A stretch of DNA of 49,252 nt from RGIG5612 sp963589005 (GTDB lineage: Bacteria > Bacillota > Clostridia > Lachnospirales > Lachnospiraceae), in the NCBI GenBank assembly GCA_963589005.1, contig CAVAJR010000019.1, positions 1-49,252 of the forward strand, given 5' to 3'. Below, in pieces: positions 42,247 to 49,252 of the stretch. The position numbers and the translations under genes were made by a program. The stretch's first letter is position 1. Every line of letters begins with the position of its first letter. Below the pieces are notes generated by a model. It was not told the origin of the DNA, made no database searches, and saw only the letters and a list, made by a program, of their open reading frames with translations.

Positions 42247-42897
42247 ATGAATTTACAATGGATTTACTCTATAAATGTAATTCCTACCCTGCTTGAGGGT
42301 TTGAAAACTACAATGCTCATAGCAATCTCGGGAATACTTATGGGATTCATCATAGGTCTTCTCGTTGGATTGATAAGATGCGGCAAGCACAATATTCTCT
42401 ACCGCATCGCAGGTCTTTATATCGGAATCATAAGAGGCACACCGCTCATGGTTCAGGCACTGTATCTGTACTTTGCCATTCCTATGATGCTGCAGTTTGA
42501 TATATCTGCCCTTGCCTCCGGCATTATAGCGATCGGACTTAACTCAGGTGCATATATTTCCGAGATAGTCAGAGGCGCTATCCAATCTATTGATCTGGGG
42601 CAGAATGAAGCCGGAGTATGCCTGGGACTCAGCAAATTTCAGATTACGGTAAGTATCATACTTCCGCAGGCAATCAAGATTATGCTTCCTAGCCTGTGCA
42701 ACCAGTTCATTATCAGTGTTAAGGATACTTCAATCCTTACCGTTATAGGTGTAGCTGAAATGACCCATCAGGCAACACAGGCCGTATCCTCTACCTTCAG
42801 AACTGTAGAGATCTACACCTCACTTGCCCTCATCTACCTTATATTAAATACCGCATTATCATTCGTTTTATCAAGACTTGAAAGGAGAATGAAATAA
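42247..42897 (+). CDS. Amino acid ABC transporter permease
   Basis: A 216-residue permease of the HisMQ/GlnP type. It has about five helices and the ATPase-docking EAA motif NEAGVCLGLSKFQITVSIILPQAIKIMLPS, preceded by the family signature RGTPLMVQAL. The start at 42247 has GGGAGG, and the longer frame from 42205 has no site. Its stop codon overlaps the ATPase start (TAATG). Confidence 0.94.
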   Translation: MNLQWIYSINVIPTLLEGLKTTMLIAISGILMGFIIGLLVGLIRCGKHNILYRIAGLYIGIIRGTPLMVQALYLYFAIPMMLQFDISALASGIIAIGLNSGAYISEIVRGAIQSIDLGQNEAGVCLGLSKFQITVSIILPQAIKIMLPSLCNQFIISVKDTSILTVIGVAEMTHQATQAVSSTFRTVEIYTSLALIYLILNTALSFVLSRLERRMK

Positions 42898-43631
42898 TGA
42901 GCGAAGCAATTTTATCTGTAAAAAACCTTTCAAAATCCTTTGGTGAGCTTGAGGTTCTCAAGGATATAAATGTAGATATTGCTGAGGGTGAAGTTATAAG
43001 TGTAATAGGACCTTCCGGATCAGGCAAAAGCACCTTCCTTCGCTGCATAAACCTGCTGGAAACTCCTAACAGCGGCACAATTACATATAATGGTGATATT
43101 GTAAATGAGCCTAAGTATGATAAGCGTAAGCTCCACCAGGAAGTAGGCATGGTATTTCAGCGATTTAATCTGTTTCCTCACAAGACGGTTCTTGATAATG
43201 TCATGCTGGCTCCGCTGAAATTAAAACGAGGATCTAAAGCTGAAATCAGAGAACATGCTCTGGAGCTTTTGGACAAGGTCGGACTTAAGAGCAAGGCTGA
43301 CGAAATGCCTGGCAACCTCTCAGGCGGTCAGCAGCAGCGTGTTGCTATAGCCCGCGCCCTGGCTATGAATCCCAGAGTTCTTCTGTTCGATGAACCTACA
43401 TCTGCTCTGGATCCTGAACTGGTAGGTGAAGTTTTGAAGGTTATGCAGGATCTTGCAGAAGAGGGAATGACCATGGTAGTTGTAACCCACGAGATGGGAT
43501 TTGCAAGAGAAGTATCCAACCACCTTATCTTCATGGAGGGCGGATATATCGTAGAAGAAGGCGACCCTAAAGAGATTTTTGCCAATCCTAAGAATGAAAG
43601 AACGCGCAAATTTTTATCCAGCGTATTATAA
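42897..43631 (+). CDS. Amino acid ABC transporter ATP-binding protein
   Basis: A 244-residue GlnQ/HisP-type ATPase. Walker A is GPSGSGKST, the Q loop is GMVFQRFNLFPHKTVLDNV, the signature NLSGGQQQRVAIARAL, Walker B VLLFDEPTSALDPE and switch VVTHEMGFAREVS. It completes the uptake system with the two upstream genes. A strong hairpin (43643-43671) separates it from the hydrolase gene. Confidence 0.95.
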   Translation: MSEAILSVKNLSKSFGELEVLKDINVDIAEGEVISVIGPSGSGKSTFLRCINLLETPNSGTITYNGDIVNEPKYDKRKLHQEVGMVFQRFNLFPHKTVLDNVMLAPLKLKRGSKAEIREHALELLDKVGLKSKADEMPGNLSGGQQQRVAIARALAMNPRVLLFDEPTSALDPELVGEVLKVMQDLAEEGMTMVVVTHEMGFAREVSNHLIFMEGGYIVEEGDPKEIFANPKNERTRKFLSSVL

Positions 43632-43642
43632 TATCAAAATCC

Positions 43643-43671
43643 TTTGCAGCATTTATCACAAATGCTGCAAA
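43643..43671 (+). promoter_or_regulatory. Intercistronic 12-bp hairpin
   Basis: TTTGCAGCATTT pairs perfectly with AAATGCTGCAAA across the loop ATCAC. An A-rich rather than U-rich sequence follows, so it is more likely an mRNA-stability or processing element than a terminator. The hydrolase gene starts 36 bases later. Confidence 0.6.
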
Positions 43672-43707
43672 AATTCAGAACAATAAATATTCGGGGAGAA
43701 ATCAATA

Positions 43708-44493
43708 ATGAAAGCAGGATTAATTCAGATACATTCGATTCCTACAGAAGTCAGGAAAAATGTAGAGCATGGTATAGAAATGTACAAAAACGCAGTCGAG
43801 CAAGGTGCTAATCTCGTAGTATTTCCGGAATTGTGGACTTGCGGTTACTATCTGGAAACATTTGACTTCATTGCTGCACAAAAGGAAAATGAGTGGATAT
43901 TAGAAGAATTCAAGACACTCGCTAGGGATACTCATACAGTAACTGTACTTCCTCTTCCTCAGAAAAAAGGTGATGACCTTTATATAGGATTATATGTAAT
44001 TGAAAGTAATGGCCAGATCGTTAAGGAATACCAGAAATCATTCCTCTGGGGTCGTGAGCAGAACTATTTCGTACATGGTCAGCGTTCTTACGAGCCAGTT
44101 CAAACCTCTGTAGGCAAATTAGGTCTCTTGATCTGCTATGATATTGAATTTCCTGAACCTAGCCGTGTGCTCGCACTCAAAGGTGCTGATATTGTTATTG
44201 TTCCTTCAGTATGGAGTATTCCTGCTATGAATCGCTGGCATATACAGCTTCCTGCCAGAGCCCTCGATAATACAGTATTTGTCATGGGTATCAATAACAT
44301 ACACGAAGGTGCAGGCGGCTGCTCTAAGGTAGTCTCCCCTATCGGTGATGTTCTGGCGCAGGCTTCAGATACGCAGGAAGAGGTTCTTATCTGCGATATC
44401 GATTTAGAAGAGATCGATCGTGTTCGAGAGAAGATCCCATATCTCAGAGAATATGACATGTGTCTTGCACCTGGTGCAGCAATTCAAAATTAA
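43708..44493 (+). CDS. Carbon-nitrogen hydrolase (nitrilase superfamily)
   Basis: A 261-residue hydrolase with the Glu-Lys-Cys triad E41 (VVFPELW), K110 (EYQKSFLWGRE) and C143 (LLICYDIEFPE), followed by GADIVIVPS and ARALDNTVFVMGINN. Relatives hydrolyse amides, omega-amides or carbamoylated amines and release ammonia. It is the last gene of the transporter operon, so it probably acts on the imported compound or a product of the aminotransferase. The lack of the longer C-terminus rules out true nitrile hydrolases and NAD synthase fusions. The ribosome binding site is GGGGAG. Confidence 0.87.
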   Translation: MKAGLIQIHSIPTEVRKNVEHGIEMYKNAVEQGANLVVFPELWTCGYYLETFDFIAAQKENEWILEEFKTLARDTHTVTVLPLPQKKGDDLYIGLYVIESNGQIVKEYQKSFLWGREQNYFVHGQRSYEPVQTSVGKLGLLICYDIEFPEPSRVLALKGADIVIVPSVWSIPAMNRWHIQLPARALDNTVFVMGINNIHEGAGGCSKVVSPIGDVLAQASDTQEEVLICDIDLEEIDRVREKIPYLREYDMCLAPGAAIQN

Positions 44494-44500
44494 CTACAGC

Positions 44501-44557
44501 GTATCACTTGCATATCTTCCCAATAGCGCAGGTGAAAGAGCTCCAGCTCAGACCATA
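44501..44557. repeat. Family C repeat copy after the hydrolase gene
   Basis: Shares CGTATCACTTG, TATCTTCC, an AGCxCA block and a CTxAxACC end in the same order with the birA leader at 20757-20812. The internal hairpin differs (GAGCT/AGCTC here). Confidence 0.45.
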
Positions 44558-44600
44558 TAGTGATCAACAAAAATTATACAATCAACCTCTTTACATTATA

Positions 44601-44634
44601 AAGCTCCGTGAGAAGACCACCTTCCACGGAGCTT
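44601..44634. terminator. Bidirectional terminator between the hydrolase gene and ctpA
   Basis: AAGCTCCGTG and CACGGAGCTT form a 10-bp perfect stem with a 14-base loop, flanked by AT-rich sequence on both sides. It ends the convergent transcription units. Confidence 0.8.
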
Positions 44635-44701
44635 ATATTTATATTAATATTTCGTCAATTAATACTACGGCTTACATACCTGAACGGCTCGCAGCTTTCT
44701 G

Positions 44702-46090
44702 TTAATCCTCAGTTTCTTGTGCATTTGCTGACGTTGCAGAAGTCTCGGTTTCGTCTGACACAGAAGCTTGTGTCTCCCCTTCAGCTGTCTCCGGCATATT
44801 CTGATAGAAATCATATGTACTGCCCAGAAGTTCTGCTGCCTTCTGCAGCTGTGTGTCTTCGTATTCGTATATAATTCCATCTTCATATGCTTCTTCCGGA
44901 ATCTCAACCTCGTAATCCGGAGTAATTCCTACATCCTGAATGCATTCACCTGCAGGTCCATAATACTTCTCAGTTGTGAACTTAAGTCCAGAACCGTCAG
45001 GCAGCTGATATATACTCTGAACTATGCCCTTGCCATATGTGGTTGTGCCGACTATTTCAGCCATATCGTAATCATGCAGAGCCATTGTAAATAACTCAGC
45101 CGCAGATGCAGTATTTTCATTTACAAGCAATACTATAGGTATATCCAGGCACTCGGCATCAGAACTCTCGGTAGAAGTTATTCCTTGTTTATTTTCTGTT
45201 GAAACTATCGGGCCCTCAGGAACTACCCTGTCTATCATCGAAACTACAGAGTCGTAGTCTCCTCCCGGGTTATTTCTAAGATCCATTATAACCGATGTCA
45301 TTCCCTGTTCCAGCAGCGAATCAATTGCATCCTTAAATTGCTGAACGCTTGCGGCATTAAATGATGTAATCTGGATATATCCCACATTTTCATCCATCAT
45401 TGTGCTGTAAACGCTCTCCGTCTCAATGGCACGTCGTTCTACGGTCATTGAGATCTCCTCACCGTCTCTTTCGACAACAATATCTACTGTTGTGCCCTCC
45501 TCGCCTGTTACTATGGCAACCAGTTCATCCATTGTCTCAAAATCTCTCTGGCCGTCTGCCTCTACGATCAGATCCTTAACATGAATTCCCGCCTCCTGTG
45601 CAGGTGAACCGTCGAAGACTTCATAGACCTCAATATATCCGTCATCATTTTGTACAATCCTTACGCCTATACCGGCATATGTTCCATTAACGGAGGATAT
45701 CTGTTCCTGGAATTCCTCAGGGGTGTAGTATGTGGCATACTTATCACCGATATTGGCCATGAGACCCTTAGCCAGGGCTGTCTCTATAGCTTCATCATCC
45801 AGATCATTCAGATAATAGGCCTTAAGATAGCTGAGAATAAACTCGACCTTAGTTTCGTAATCCATCTCCGTCGCAGTCGTTGCCTGACTTCTCGTAGTCG
45901 TAAAGGCAAATACCGCCGCAATAGCAGCTGCGCCTATGATTATACCAGCAAAAAGCCCCACCCAGCCATTGATGGAGCGATTTCTTCCTGATAGTCCGCG
46001 ACGAGCAGGCTCTCGTTCATCGCCATACTCGTCGTTAAAATCTTCATATTCTTCTATTTCGTATTCTTCGTCAAAATCTTCTTTTCTCAT
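44702..46090 (-). CDS. ctpA: C-terminal processing peptidase (S41 family)
   Basis: A 462-residue membrane-anchored serine protease. Residues 1-42 are a strongly acidic cytoplasmic tail with E/D/Y repeats. One transmembrane helix follows (about 43-63), then a PDZ domain (about 133-215) and the S41 core with catalytic S329 (NENTASAAE) and K354 (TTYGKGIVQ). The C-terminal tail (about 435-462) is acidic and Thr/Ser-rich. CtpA processes secreted or envelope proteins. In clostridia it usually follows ftsE-ftsX and a murein hydrolase activator. Here no activator gene lies between ftsX and ctpA, only a 198-base gap with a 12-bp hairpin. Confidence 0.92.
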   Translation of the reverse strand: MRKEDFDEEYEIEEYEDFNDEYGDEREPARRGLSGRNRSINGWVGLFAGIIIGAAAIAAVFAFTTTRSQATTATEMDYETKVEFILSYLKAYYLNDLDDEAIETALAKGLMANIGDKYATYYTPEEFQEQISSVNGTYAGIGVRIVQNDDGYIEVYEVFDGSPAQEAGIHVKDLIVEADGQRDFETMDELVAIVTGEEGTTVDIVVERDGEEISMTVERRAIETESVYSTMMDENVGYIQITSFNAASVQQFKDAIDSLLEQGMTSVIMDLRNNPGGDYDSVVSMIDRVVPEGPIVSTENKQGITSTESSDAECLDIPIVLLVNENTASAAELFTMALHDYDMAEIVGTTTYGKGIVQSIYQLPDGSGLKFTTEKYYGPAGECIQDVGITPDYEVEIPEEAYEDGIIYEYEDTQLQKAAELLGSTYDFYQNMPETAEGETQASVSDETETSATSANAQETED

Positions 46091-46150
46091 TTTTGTTCCT
46101 TTTTTCAGGTCAATATCTTGCTTACAGGCTTTCTGCTCTTAACGTGATAC

Positions 46151-46182
46151 GTATTTTACGAGTACACATTCTCGTAAAATAC
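46151..46182 (-). promoter_or_regulatory. 12-bp perfect hairpin upstream of ctpA
   Basis: GTATTTTACGAG pairs with CTCGTAAAATAC across an 8-base loop. It lies in the ftsX-ctpA gap and has no U-run. It may be a processing site or a partial terminator. Confidence 0.5.
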
Positions 46183-46288
46183 CTTGGTATAAAGGGCACA
46201 AAGTTTCCCATTACGCTGAAAACAAGCTTGCGCAACTGTCTTGAACATCCATGTTAAAAACGGCAGACATCAGTACGGATGTATTACA

Positions 46289-47200
46289 TCATACCTTAAT
46301 GTGCTTGCCTGTAGCGATAGAACTTCCTACAATGCCGATTCCTGCACCGATAACGAGAGCTACAGGTGCTACCACCTTGAAGATGTCCCATACAGTCAGG
46401 AATGTAAACATACTGCTTAATGTCTGCAGCTGCGTCATAACATATATAATAGCACTATTATATACGAGATAAATTATGATAAGTGGAATGATCGCTCCAA
46501 TAAGTCCTATTATGATTCCTTCGAATATGAAAGGTGACTTAACGAAGAAATCCGTAGCACCTACATATTTCATGATCTGTATTTCTTCCTTACGCATGTT
46601 GATACCCATTACAATGGTATTCATAATAAGGAAGATCGAAACTGCCAGCAATATTATGATAAGAACGATGGAAACTATGCCGACCACACGCCCTATATCT
46701 GACAATGCATTTGCGGTAACCTCAGATCTGTTAACCTTGCGGACTCCGTCTGTTGCCTCAAGTCTGTCAACTATCTCATCCTGCTGTTCAATATTCTCCA
46801 GATATATCGAATATGATGCAGAATTGGTCAGCGGATTAGCACCCTCGAATCCATCTGCAAGGTCAGGATTATCCCTGAAATAATCCTGTTTAAAATTCTC
46901 CCATGCCTGGTCAGCCGATGTATATGAGGTATTGATCACCTCCGGCCATTCCCTAAACGTTTTGCCGATCTCAACTATCTGTTCCTCGGTCAGATCCTCA
47001 TCGAAGAATACAGTAATGCACACTGACTGCTCAGCCTCGTTGATTACATGTCTCATATTGAAAACAACTGATAAGAAAATGCCGACCAAGAAAATACATG
47101 CTGCAACTGTAACTATTGATGCAATGGTATATCCCTTATTACGGGTAAAGCTCTTAATACCCTGTCCGAGACAATAAAAGAAAGGATTAGATTTCTTCAT
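46289..47200 (-). CDS. ftsX: Cell division protein FtsX
   Basis: A 303-residue permease-like protein with four transmembrane helices: about 20-45, 170-195, 220-250 and 270-295. A large extracellular loop of about 120 residues follows the first helix, the FtsX pattern. FtsX relays ATP hydrolysis by FtsE to peptidoglycan hydrolases outside the cell. Its start overlaps the ftsE 3' end by 14 bases, and its GGGAGG site is inside ftsE. Confidence 0.93.
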   Translation of the reverse strand: MKKSNPFFYCLGQGIKSFTRNKGYTIASIVTVAACIFLVGIFLSVVFNMRHVINEAEQSVCITVFFDEDLTEEQIVEIGKTFREWPEVINTSYTSADQAWENFKQDYFRDNPDLADGFEGANPLTNSASYSIYLENIEQQDEIVDRLEATDGVRKVNRSEVTANALSDIGRVVGIVSIVLIIILLAVSIFLIMNTIVMGINMRKEEIQIMKYVGATDFFVKSPFIFEGIIIGLIGAIIPLIIIYLVYNSAIIYVMTQLQTLSSMFTFLTVWDIFKVVAPVALVIGAGIGIVGSSIATGKHIKV

Positions 47201-47879
47201 TTATATATCCTCCCTCTTGAATGTCATTAACAACTACACCATGTTTAAGATGTATTACACGCTTATTCATCTGGCGAACAATATCCTGATTGTGTGTTAC
47301 AACAACTACTGTCGTTCCATGAGCATTGATCTTCTCAAGAATCTCCATTATCGCCATGCTGTTGCCTGTATCAAGATTCCCTGTAGGCTCGTCAGCCAGC
47401 AAGATGTTGGGTCTGTTAACAAGTGCTCTTGCAAGAGCAACTCTCTGCTGCTCTCCTCCTGATAATTGACTAGGAAAATGACGATATTTTTCTGATATTC
47501 CTGTTACTGTAAGAACCTCAGCTACATTTCGTTTGATCTGTCCCGGTGCTACAGAGATAGCTCTCTGTGCAAATGCGATATTATCATAAATATTTCTGTC
47601 TTTCAGCAGTCTGAAATCCTGAAAGACCATTCCGATCTGTCTTCTTAATGCCGGAATCTTATGTCTTCTAAGCCTTGAAACAGGCATATTGTTAATATAA
47701 ATCTCTCCTTCTGTAGGCTGAAGCTCCCTTATCATAAGCTTAAATAAGGTGCTCTTGCCTGCTCCGGAATCTCCTACGATAAAAACGAATTCTCCATCCT
47801 CGATGGTCAGACTTACATGATCAAGTGCATGCGTATTGCTGTCACCATAGATCATTGATACATCGTCTATGACTATCAT
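47187..47879 (-). CDS. ftsE: Cell division ATP-binding protein FtsE
   Basis: A 230-residue ABC ATPase with Walker A GDSGAGKST, signature LSGGEQQRVALARALVNRP, Walker B ILLADEPTGNLD and switch VVVTHN. The N-terminus MIVIDDVSMIYG is typical of FtsE. It couples with FtsX to control cell wall hydrolysis during division. The ribosome binding site is AGGAGG, and it lies 14 bases after the CdaR-like gene. Confidence 0.95.
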   Translation of the reverse strand: MIVIDDVSMIYGDSNTHALDHVSLTIEDGEFVFIVGDSGAGKSTLFKLMIRELQPTEGEIYINNMPVSRLRRHKIPALRRQIGMVFQDFRLLKDRNIYDNIAFAQRAISVAPGQIKRNVAEVLTVTGISEKYRHFPSQLSGGEQQRVALARALVNRPNILLADEPTGNLDTGNSMAIMEILEKINAHGTTVVVVTHNQDIVRQMNKRVIHLKHGVVVNDIQEGGYINEEI

Positions 47880-47893
47880 GATTTCCTCCTAGA

Positions 47894-48985
47894 TTATTTT
47901 TTTTCGAGGCTCTCTATGCTGCTCATATATTTAGAAACCATCAGGGCAATCTTAAATGTAACCGCATCATCAAATACTCTCAGATCAAGCCCTGTTGTTT
48001 TCTGTATTTTATCAAGACGATATACAAGAGTATTTCTGTGTATGTACAGCTGTCTTGATGTTTCCGAAACATTTAACGAATTCTCGAAGAATTTGTTTAT
48101 AGTTGTAAGTGTTTCCTCGTCAAAATCATTGATTGAAAGATCGCCTAATATTTCCTTAAGATACATGTTGCATAATGGGATCGGCAGCTGATATATGAGC
48201 CGTCCTATGCCCAGATTTGCATAAGAATTAATATGGCTGTCCTCAGCGAATATTCTGCTGACTTCCATCGCCATATGTGCCTCGCGGTATGATTTGGATA
48301 CGTCCTTAAGATCCTTGATCACCGTGCCGTATGAAATATATGCATCTTCCTTGATATCATTCTTAAGTACCGTAAATATATTTCTTGCAACTGCATCCAG
48401 TGTCTCCGGGGTATCCTTATCAGTCACATTCTTTACAACAACTATTGAATTCTTGGTAAGCGGAGTGCAGAATACTTCCTTATCGCCGACAAATATATTA
48501 CGTATAATATCTACAGCATCGTCCTGATTTCTCTTCTGAAGCTGAATCAGATATACTATTCTCTGCTGTTCCAGCTCGATATGAAGTCTCTTGGCTCTGT
48601 CGAAGATGTCCAGAAGCATGAGATTATCCATCAGCAATGACTTGAAGAAGTTATCCTTGTCGAACTTTTCCTTATATGCCGAAACGATAGTTTCAATCTG
48701 ATATCTGGCCATAACGCCTACCAGCACATCAGTTTCAGAGATGCCTTCAACTACCAGGACGTAAACATCCTGACCGTCATCTCTTATTTTAAAATAAGAA
48801 TACTCCTTGTCGCTGCTCTTCTCTGCAGATGTAACAGCAAATGCTGCTACTCTGTCCGTATCAACAGCAAATGTATCCTCTGTTCTGGCTGCATACCTTC
48901 CGTCCAGATCCAAAATAGCCATATCCTTGCCAGTAATGTCCTTAATGTCATCTAATGCTTTTTGTAACAATTGACTAGAAATCAT
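47894..48985 (-). CDS. CdaR/PucR-family transcriptional regulator
   Basis: A 363-residue regulator. Residues about 5-130 form the N-terminal sugar-diacid-recognition-like domain (LLQKALDDIKDITGKDMAILDLDGR). The middle has a GGDEF-like remnant without catalytic residues (HLYRA/HMAMEVS pattern), and the C-terminus (about 300-355) is the HTH_30 domain with NVSETSRQLYIHRNTLVYRLDKIQKTTGLDLR. It is the first gene of the ftsE-ftsX-ctpA transcript, an unusual head for a division operon. The real ligand is unknown. Confidence 0.87.
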   Translation of the reverse strand: MISSQLLQKALDDIKDITGKDMAILDLDGRYAARTEDTFAVDTDRVAAFAVTSAEKSSDKEYSYFKIRDDGQDVYVLVVEGISETDVLVGVMARYQIETIVSAYKEKFDKDNFFKSLLMDNLMLLDIFDRAKRLHIELEQQRIVYLIQLQKRNQDDAVDIIRNIFVGDKEVFCTPLTKNSIVVVKNVTDKDTPETLDAVARNIFTVLKNDIKEDAYISYGTVIKDLKDVSKSYREAHMAMEVSRIFAEDSHINSYANLGIGRLIYQLPIPLCNMYLKEILGDLSINDFDEETLTTINKFFENSLNVSETSRQLYIHRNTLVYRLDKIQKTTGLDLRVFDDAVTFKIALMVSKYMSSIESLEKK

Positions 48986-49151
48986 TTTCTCAACCTCAGA
49001 ATTATAAGTGTGCTACGTGTAACATTTCCTTAATATTTCTGTATTTTACCCTATCATTAGTAAAAATGAAAGAGTCAATTTAGTATTTTTTGTTAACTTT
49101 TTTATTAAAAATGTTTTTATTTTGTTTAAATTAACAATTGTGCGTTTTTTC

Positions 49152-49180
49152 TTGACAACATCATTTTTTAGTAATATAAT
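49152..49180 (+). promoter_or_regulatory. Strong plus-strand promoter reading out of the window
   Basis: TTGACA (49152-49157), a 17-bp spacer and TATAAT (49175-49180), perfect consensus. The transcript runs off the window end, and its gene is not visible. GGGATACCC at about 49194-49202 could form a small hairpin in the leader. Confidence 0.7.
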
Positions 49181-49252
49181 GAGTCGCGTTGAAGGGATAC
49201 CCGTCTTTAGGATTTAGCACTATATTTTTTTGAGAGTTTAATCTATATAGAG

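Noticed and set aside
46289..47200. The FtsX gene as another MacB-type exporter
   Set aside because: Four helices with one large first loop, and the adjacent FtsE with its typical N-terminus, identify FtsX.

Overview
The window looks like a chromosomal segment of an anaerobic clostridium, most likely a Lachnospiraceae-type Firmicute. The evidence is strong AGGAGG-type ribosome binding sites, TTGACA/TATAAT promoters, a Re-type citrate synthase, a 2-hydroxyacyl-CoA dehydratase cluster with EtfAB, a lysine riboswitch, a LytTR two-component system and a clostridial ftsE-ftsX-ctpA block. I recognise no rRNA, tRNA, CRISPR array, prophage or transposase gene. Most genes lie on the minus strand; the plus-strand genes are at 36.8-37.8 kb and 40.2-44.5 kb.

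Region by region. 0.4-3.1 kb: a secreted proline/glycine-rich protein with a beta-helix-like body, and truA. 3.7-9.4 kb: an AgrC-like sensor kinase, a two-copy LytTR operator, and a large FtsX-type permease with its ATPase and a LytTR response regulator. 9.4-16.5 kb: a minus-strand operon from a strong promoter encoding Re-citrate synthase, a FadR-type regulator, aconitase, isocitrate dehydrogenase, MobB and a HAD phosphatase. The first enzymes together convert oxaloacetate plus acetyl-CoA to 2-oxoglutarate, the oxidative half TCA route to glutamate. 16.8-20.9 kb: dapB and dapA behind a lysine riboswitch with a visible terminator and antiterminator, then bioY and birA, with a probable BirA operator on the birA promoter.

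21.4-29.3 kb: a reductive 2-hydroxyacid pathway (activator HadI, dehydratase HadB/HadC, family III CoA-transferase, acyl-CoA dehydrogenase, EtfB, EtfA) from one promoter with a repeated upstream motif. This is Stickland-type reduction of a 2-hydroxy acid derived from an amino acid; the matching 2-hydroxyacid dehydrogenase is not in the window. 29.7-36.3 kb: an SseB-like protein, a MATE exporter, a VOC protein, an ABC-2 exporter whose ATPase is fused to a membrane domain, and fructokinase. 36.8-37.8 kb: a flavoprotein with extra cysteine clusters. 37.9-44.5 kb: a catabolic or salvage locus with a class III aminotransferase and a cytidylate-kinase-like protein diverging from an RpiR regulator, a polar amino acid ABC transporter and a nitrilase-family hydrolase. 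44.7-49 kb: ctpA, ftsX, ftsE and a CdaR/PucR regulator, and at the edge a strong plus-strand promoter reading out of the window.

The least explained content is intergenic. At least two modular repeat families recur. Family A is a hairpin of about 85 bp with a conserved 29-nt loop and stems that change compensatorily between copies; three intact copies and two half copies are visible. Family B is a MITE-like element of about 160 bp with 9-bp inverted ends; one copy appears to have opened a family A hairpin, and the resulting junction is duplicated as direct repeats flanking birA. One family A copy sits inside the amino acid transporter operon, and another copy supplies the birA stop codon.
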